DNA from: an uncultured Ruminococcus sp.
GTDB lineage: Bacteria; Bacillota; Clostridia; Oscillospirales; Acutalibacteraceae
NCBI GenBank assembly: GCA_902803585.1
Contig: CADCQO010000280.1
Coordinates: 1 to 7,389, forward strand
Direction: 5' to 3'
Length of the DNA: 7,389 nucleotides
Shown here piece after piece: positions 4,559 to 7,389 of this stretch. A model generated the notes under the pieces. The model had not been told where the DNA came from and did no database searches. It saw only the letters and a program-made list of their open reading frames with translations. The position numbers and the translations under genes were made by a program. Position 1 is the first letter of the stretch. Each line of letters begins with the position of its first letter.

Positions 4559-6217
4559 TTAATCGCTGATAAGTTCAAAACGGGGGACTTCATGCCCGTC
4601 AACATTGACATACTGATAGAAGATAGCGGAGGGACGTGCCCAGATACCGCCGTCACCGTACAGCGCTTTATAGATCACCAGTTCTTCGGAGGTTTCACTG
4701 TCCTTTGCAAGACAGATGAACTCGTATTCACCGCCCTTGAAATGACGGTATTTTCCGGGAGTGCCGACTGCCGGCAGGGGTTTGCGCTCTTCTGCGGGTG
4801 CTTCAGCAGATGCGGCAGTTTCTGCGGCTTCACTGACAACAGCGGGCAATTGGTCATCATCGGGATAAGCAGGCGCTTCTCCGTTTGTCAGAACAAGAAC
4901 ACGCGTACCATAAGCGGGAATCGTGATGTTGACATAGTTGTTTGCTACATCATAAACGGTCTTTCCGTCAAAGACATCGTAGAGCTTTGTGCCGTTGTCG
5001 GTACGGAATCCAATATCAAAATCGTTTTCTGAGAGGTTCATGGCAACATACACCGACTGTTCCTCAAAACGGCGTTTGAACACAAACTGTTCGTTGCGGA
5101 TAACGGTATTTTCAAAACTGCCGTATTTCAGCGCCTTATACGTTCTGCGGACAGCGCCCAGACGGCAGACATGACGATAAAGGGCGTTATTCTCGCAGTC
5201 GCTGACATTGACACACGGACGCAGAGGGTAATCATACTCGGTACGGCTTTTCTGTCCCTTGATACCCCATTCACTGCCGTAGTACACAGAAGGAACACCG
5301 GGCATAAAGAAAACCGAAGAGAACGCATTTTTGAGGTGTTCAGGATTGCGCAGTGTGCTGGCAAGACGGTTGACATCGTGGTTATCAACGAAGTTATAGG
5401 TGTAGATATTATGATAAATACCGCCGTTGGCAAACTGACGGTTCAGTGAGTGGGCAATCTCGAAGTAGTTGCGGTCGTTATGTGAGGAATAGATGCCTTT
5501 ATAGCATTCATAGTTCGTACAGGAATCCAGCAGATCAGGATTCGCAAGGCGGGCGTAATCGCCGTGAATAATCTCGCCCATCAGCCAGAACTGGTCGTCA
5601 CGGCTCTTGCAGAAATGTTTCAGCTCACGCAGAAAGTCCTGATCCATGCAGTAGGCAACGTCCAGACGCAGACCGTCAATGCCGAATTTGTCCATCCACA
5701 TGGCGACAGCCTCCAAGATATGTTTTTTGACATCGGGGTGACGCAGGTTCAGCTTGACAAGATCATAATTACCTTCCCAGCCTTCATACCAGAAGGGGTC
5801 GCCCCAGGGACTGTTTCCGCCGAAATTCAGATTCTGGAACCATGAACAGTAGGGCGAGGACTGCAGGTTTTTGCGGACATCTTCAAAAGCCCAGAAACCT
5901 CTGCCGACATGGTTGAAAACGCCGTCAAGAACGACCTTGATACCGTTTTCGTGCAGGGCATGGCAGATTTTAGCAAAGCTCTCGTTATCACCAAGACGGT
6001 TGTCGATATGATAATAGTCGTTTGTATCGTATCCGTGAGTGGTGGACATAAACACAGGGCCGAAGTAAACGGCGTTAACGTGCATTTCCTTCAGGTGCGG
6101 GATAAAATCAATGACCTTATCAAGACGGTATTCGGTTTTTCCGTCATTGATGCGGGGCGCACCGCAGAATCCCAGCGGATAGATGTGATAAAAGACAGAT
6201 TCGTTGACCCAGTACAT
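4559..6217 (-). CDS. GH13 alpha-amylase-family glycosidase with C-terminal DUF1653-like domain
   Basis: Encodes 552 residues with no signal peptide, so it is probably cytoplasmic and acts on imported malto-oligosaccharides or related alpha-glucans. The (beta/alpha)8 barrel carries all four GH13 regions: DGVFNH (98-103), GLRLDVAYCMD (182-192, nucleophile Asp186), MGEIIH (acid/base Glu215) and FVDNHD (276-281, transition-state Asp281). A beta-rich C-domain (about 365-445) follows, then an Ala/Pro/Glu-rich linker (about 447-483). The last 66 residues (487-552) match the DUF1653 pattern: GKYRHFKGGEYEF, SEELVIYKALYG, WARPSAIF, VPRFELI. The frame stays open to 6430. ATG 6217 is preferred because MYWVNESVFYHIYPLGF aligns with relatives and AAAGGA lies about 12 nt upstream. 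ATG 6256 is a rival, 13 codons longer, with GGAG 4 nt upstream. Exact substrate specificity cannot be read from sequence. Confidence 0.92.
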   Translation of the reverse strand: MYWVNESVFYHIYPLGFCGAPRINDGKTEYRLDKVIDFIPHLKEMHVNAVYFGPVFMSTTHGYDTNDYYHIDNRLGDNESFAKICHALHENGIKVVLDGVFNHVGRGFWAFEDVRKNLQSSPYCSWFQNLNFGGNSPWGDPFWYEGWEGNYDLVKLNLRHPDVKKHILEAVAMWMDKFGIDGLRLDVAYCMDQDFLRELKHFCKSRDDQFWLMGEIIHGDYARLANPDLLDSCTNYECYKGIYSSHNDRNYFEIAHSLNRQFANGGIYHNIYTYNFVDNHDVNRLASTLRNPEHLKNAFSSVFFMPGVPSVYYGSEWGIKGQKSRTEYDYPLRPCVNVSDCENNALYRHVCRLGAVRRTYKALKYGSFENTVIRNEQFVFKRRFEEQSVYVAMNLSENDFDIGFRTDNGTKLYDVFDGKTVYDVANNYVNITIPAYGTRVLVLTNGEAPAYPDDDQLPAVVSEAAETAASAEAPAEERKPLPAVGTPGKYRHFKGGEYEFICLAKDSETSEELVIYKALYGDGGIWARPSAIFYQYVNVDGHEVPRFELISD

Positions 6218-6276
6218 GATATGCTTCTTTCCTTTCAAAGTGACAATAGCTTTCATCGCTCTCCAGCGACTGTTAC

Positions 6277-6305
6277 AGTATAGCATAGTTTGACATAAAA
6301 TGCAA
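6277..6305 (-). promoter_or_regulatory. Promoter of the GH13 gene
   Basis: On the minus strand TTGCAT (6305-6300) is followed after 17 nt by TATACT (6282-6277), preceded by TGC, which makes an extended -10. Transcription should start near 6270, leaving about 14 nt before ATG 6256 or about 53 nt before ATG 6217. The expected position of the start site means the codons for the much longer open frame up to 6430 are mostly untranscribed. Confidence 0.82.
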
Positions 6306-6420
6306 GTATTTTTCGTAACTTTTTGTCGAAGATTACCCATACTTTCCGCCAATGGACAGCAATACAGCGAAAAGGAACGAATACGCAGACAAATACAGTG
6401 AAAAAAACAATCCCCCCAAA

Positions 6421-6449
6421 GGAAAAACAAAGACCTGCAGGAAGTCTTT
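6421..6449 (-). terminator. Probable terminator of the small unknown gene
   Basis: On the minus strand AAAGAC (6449-6444) pairs with GTCTTT (6434-6429), and GTTTTTCC follows. An outer AAAGGA/TCCTTT pair (6457-6452 with 6423-6418) can extend it across an unequal internal loop. It lies about 50 nt past the stop codon at 6499. The plus-strand tail is TTTTCTCC, so it could work in both directions. Confidence 0.55.
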
Positions 6450-6498
6450 TCTCCTTTGAAGGGACAAACAGTCAGTAACGGATATGTAAGAACATGAT

Positions 6499-6750
6499 TC
6501 AGTCAGATTCAGTATCTTTCCTGCCGGCGGCTGACGTGAAAAACAAAAAGCTGTTCATATTCTCCGAAAACGCATCGTTCTGTACAGGAATGTGAGGCGT
6601 TCTGAAAGCGACATCACAATTACGGCTTTCCCCCAGCATGGGAACGAACAAATGTGTTGCAGACAGCTTTTTCATACACATGGCATGAGCAATACCGACA
6701 TTGGCTTCCGGAAACGGTTCAGCATTTGTCTTATCATCAATTATTCTCAT
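6499..6750 (-). CDS. Small protein of unknown function
   Basis: Encodes 83 residues beginning MRIIDDKTNAEPFPEA. I do not recognise the family. It is judged real because ATG 6750 has a strong Shine-Dalgarno site AAGGGAG (6765-6759) 8 nt upstream, a good promoter about 40 nt further up, and a likely terminator downstream. The frame remains open much further upstream, but that part is only the shadow of agmatine deiminase. The protein has two cysteines (Cys25, Cys45), several His and Met residues in the first half, and a short hydrophobic FLFF stretch near 68-71. It has no signal peptide or membrane helix and ends in a polar tail RKDTESD. It is probably a soluble cytoplasmic protein. It is divergent from agmatine deiminase; a functional link is possible but unproven. 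Confidence 0.7.
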   Translation of the reverse strand: MRIIDDKTNAEPFPEANVGIAHAMCMKKLSATHLFVPMLGESRNCDVAFRTPHIPVQNDAFSENMNSFLFFTSAAGRKDTESD

Positions 6751-6790
6751 ACGCTGCACTCCCTTACATAAAAATAACCAGACTGTACTT

Positions 6791-6818
6791 ATTATACAGC
6801 AAAATTTATGTTTTGCAA
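6791..6818 (-). promoter_or_regulatory. Promoter of the small unknown gene
   Basis: On the minus strand TTGCAA (6818-6813) is followed after 16 nt by a perfect TATAAT (6796-6791). The start site would be near 6784, giving a leader of about 34 nt. It is back to back with the agmatine deiminase promoter, with about 70 bp between the two -10 boxes. Confidence 0.8.
6799..6816. promoter_or_regulatory. 18-bp dyad between the -35 and -10 boxes of the small gene's promoter
   Basis: GCAAAA (6799-6804) and TTTTGC (6811-6816) are perfect 6-bp arms around a 6-bp spacer, filling most of the minus-strand promoter spacer and overlapping its -35 box. A second weaker dyad, CTGTA/TACAG (6783-6787 and 6795-6799), covers the -10 box and start site. 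Either could be a repressor site. The AT content makes chance a real alternative. Confidence 0.4.
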
Positions 6819-6839
6819 GGGATTTGCCGCTTTTGGGTG

Positions 6840-6868
6840 TGGAAAATAAGCGGATATTATGGTATAAT
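6840..6868 (+). promoter_or_regulatory. Agmatine deiminase promoter
   Basis: A perfect TATAAT (6863-6868) is preceded by TGG, giving an extended -10. TGGAAA (6840-6845) lies 17 nt upstream as a weak -35 (four of six matches). The start site should be near 6875, only about 15-23 nt before the start codon. Confidence 0.78.
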
Positions 6869-6871
6869 ATC
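6853..6871. promoter_or_regulatory. 19-bp dyad over the agmatine deiminase -10 box, possible operator
   Basis: GATATTAT (6853-6860) is mirrored perfectly by ATAATATC (6864-6871) around a 3-bp centre. It covers the whole extended -10 region. Part of the symmetry comes from the -10 hexamer itself, but the outer bases GATA/TATC are not explained by the promoter. Its ATTAT/ATAAT core recalls the dyad on the DAHP synthase promoter, with a different centre spacing. Confidence 0.5.
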
Positions 6872-6897
6872 GACAAAAAGGAAGGAGAATGAGAAAT

Positions 6898-7389
6898 ATG
6901 AAAATACTGCACTCTGTCCCGCAGGAGGACGGCTTTTATATGCCCGCTGAATTTTCGGAGCATTACGGCTGTATCATGATTTTTCCCCACAGGCGGGACT
7001 CCTGGCAGAATGGTGCTTATGCTGCCCGAAAAGCCTTTGCACAGGTGATCGGGTGGATTGCCCGCAGTGAAAAGGTCATCGTCTGCGCCCGTTATGAAGA
7101 TTATGACACAGCCCGTTTCATGCTGCCGCCAGACGTGCGTGTGGTGGAAATGGCATCTGATGACGCATGGGCAAGGGACGTTGCACCTACCTTTGTCACC
7201 AACAACAAGACCATACGGGGCATTGACTGGGGTTTCAATGCCTGGGGCGGTCTGGCGGACGGTCTGTATTTCCCTTGGGATCAGGATAACAAAATGGCAA
7301 GAAAGATTTGCGACCTGCTGGATACAGATACCTATGACAGGCGGGATTTTATTCTGGAAGGCGGCTCGATTCATTCGGACGGCGAAGGA
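6898..7389 (+). CDS. aguA: Agmatine deiminase (3' end beyond window)
   Basis: The first 164 residues of a protein that runs off the right edge; the family is usually about 350-370 residues. The enzyme hydrolyses agmatine to N-carbamoylputrescine and ammonia in putrescine synthesis or agmatine use, in the cytoplasm. Family blocks visible are the N-terminal DGFYMPAEF (11-19), IFPHRRDSW (28-36), SDDAWARDVAPTFV (87-100), GIDWGFNAWGG (108-118) and LEGGSIHSDGEG (153-164), which holds active-site residues of the guanidine-modifying fold. The catalytic Cys near the C-terminus is outside the window. Two in-frame ATGs are possible: 6898 with GGAG 10 nt upstream, and 6889 with AAGGA 6 nt upstream, which would add MRN. 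I list 6898 because MKILHSVPQEDGFYMPAEF has the usual spacing, but the choice is not firm. N-carbamoylputrescine amidase would be a common downstream neighbour. Confidence 0.93.
   Translation, partial: MKILHSVPQEDGFYMPAEFSEHYGCIMIFPHRRDSWQNGAYAARKAFAQVIGWIARSEKVIVCARYEDYDTARFMLPPDVRVVEMASDDAWARDVAPTFVTNNKTIRGIDWGFNAWGGLADGLYFPWDQDNKMARKICDLLDTDTYDRRDFILEGGSIHSDGEG

Noticed and set aside
6751..7374. Upstream part of the long minus-strand frame containing the 83-residue gene.
   Set aside because: It is antisense to agmatine deiminase; the promoter and Shine-Dalgarno site place the real start at 6750.

Overview
The window looks like chromosomal DNA of a Clostridia-type Firmicute, most like a Ruminococcus-type gut or rumen bacterium. 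That placement is an inference from moderate GC, strong purine-rich Shine-Dalgarno sites, sigma-A promoters with near-consensus TTGACA/TATAAT boxes, U-tailed intrinsic terminators, a Ser/Glu-rich lipoprotein with a Big2-like domain and an SGNH hydrolase domain, and a cytoplasmic GH13 enzyme. No rRNA or tRNA gene is present to confirm it.

Layout, left to right. (1) Positions 1-81 are, on the minus strand, the first 81 nt of a group II intron that runs off the left edge. It sits beside a terminator hairpin (86-120), as class C introns do. (2) galE (257-1267, +) has its own promoter and encodes UDP-glucose 4-epimerase. (3) About 340 bp without a convincing gene follow. (4) A surface lipoprotein (1670-2989, +) has a repeat-bearing Ser/Glu linker, an Ig-like domain and an SGNH/GDSL hydrolase domain, and ends at a strong terminator. 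(5) An aromatic biosynthesis unit follows: a promoter with a 25-bp dyad over its -10 box, a 36-residue leader peptide packed with Phe/Tyr/Trp codons (3208-3318), an intrinsic terminator (3370-3399), and a type I-beta DAHP synthase (3443-4459). (6) Convergent to it is a GH13 glycosidase with a C-terminal DUF1653-like domain (4559-6217, -). (7) A small unknown gene (6499-6750, -) is transcribed divergently from agmatine deiminase (6898 to the right edge, +), with dyad elements over both promoters.

The most interesting system is the DAHP synthase leader. It has all the parts of ribosome-mediated transcription attenuation: a peptide with 10 aromatic residues in a run of 14, a segment ATTCCGT (3296-3302) inside the leader ORF, and two competing partners for that segment. 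One partner overlaps the leader start codon (GCGGAAT, 3203-3209). The other is the left arm of the terminator (ACGGAAT, 3371-3377). Stalling at the aromatic codons would leave the 3296-3302 segment free to capture the terminator arm and allow readthrough. A ribosome reaching the leader stop codon would mask it and allow termination. This leader-peptide design is best known from proteobacterial pheA, pheST and trp operons; Firmicutes more often use T-boxes or TRAP for aromatic genes. The dyad over the -10 box suggests a second layer of control by a repressor.

The genes do not form a single pathway. galE and the GH13 enzyme belong to sugar metabolism, DAHP synthase to the shikimate pathway, and agmatine deiminase to polyamine or agmatine metabolism. 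Each appears to be its own transcription unit.
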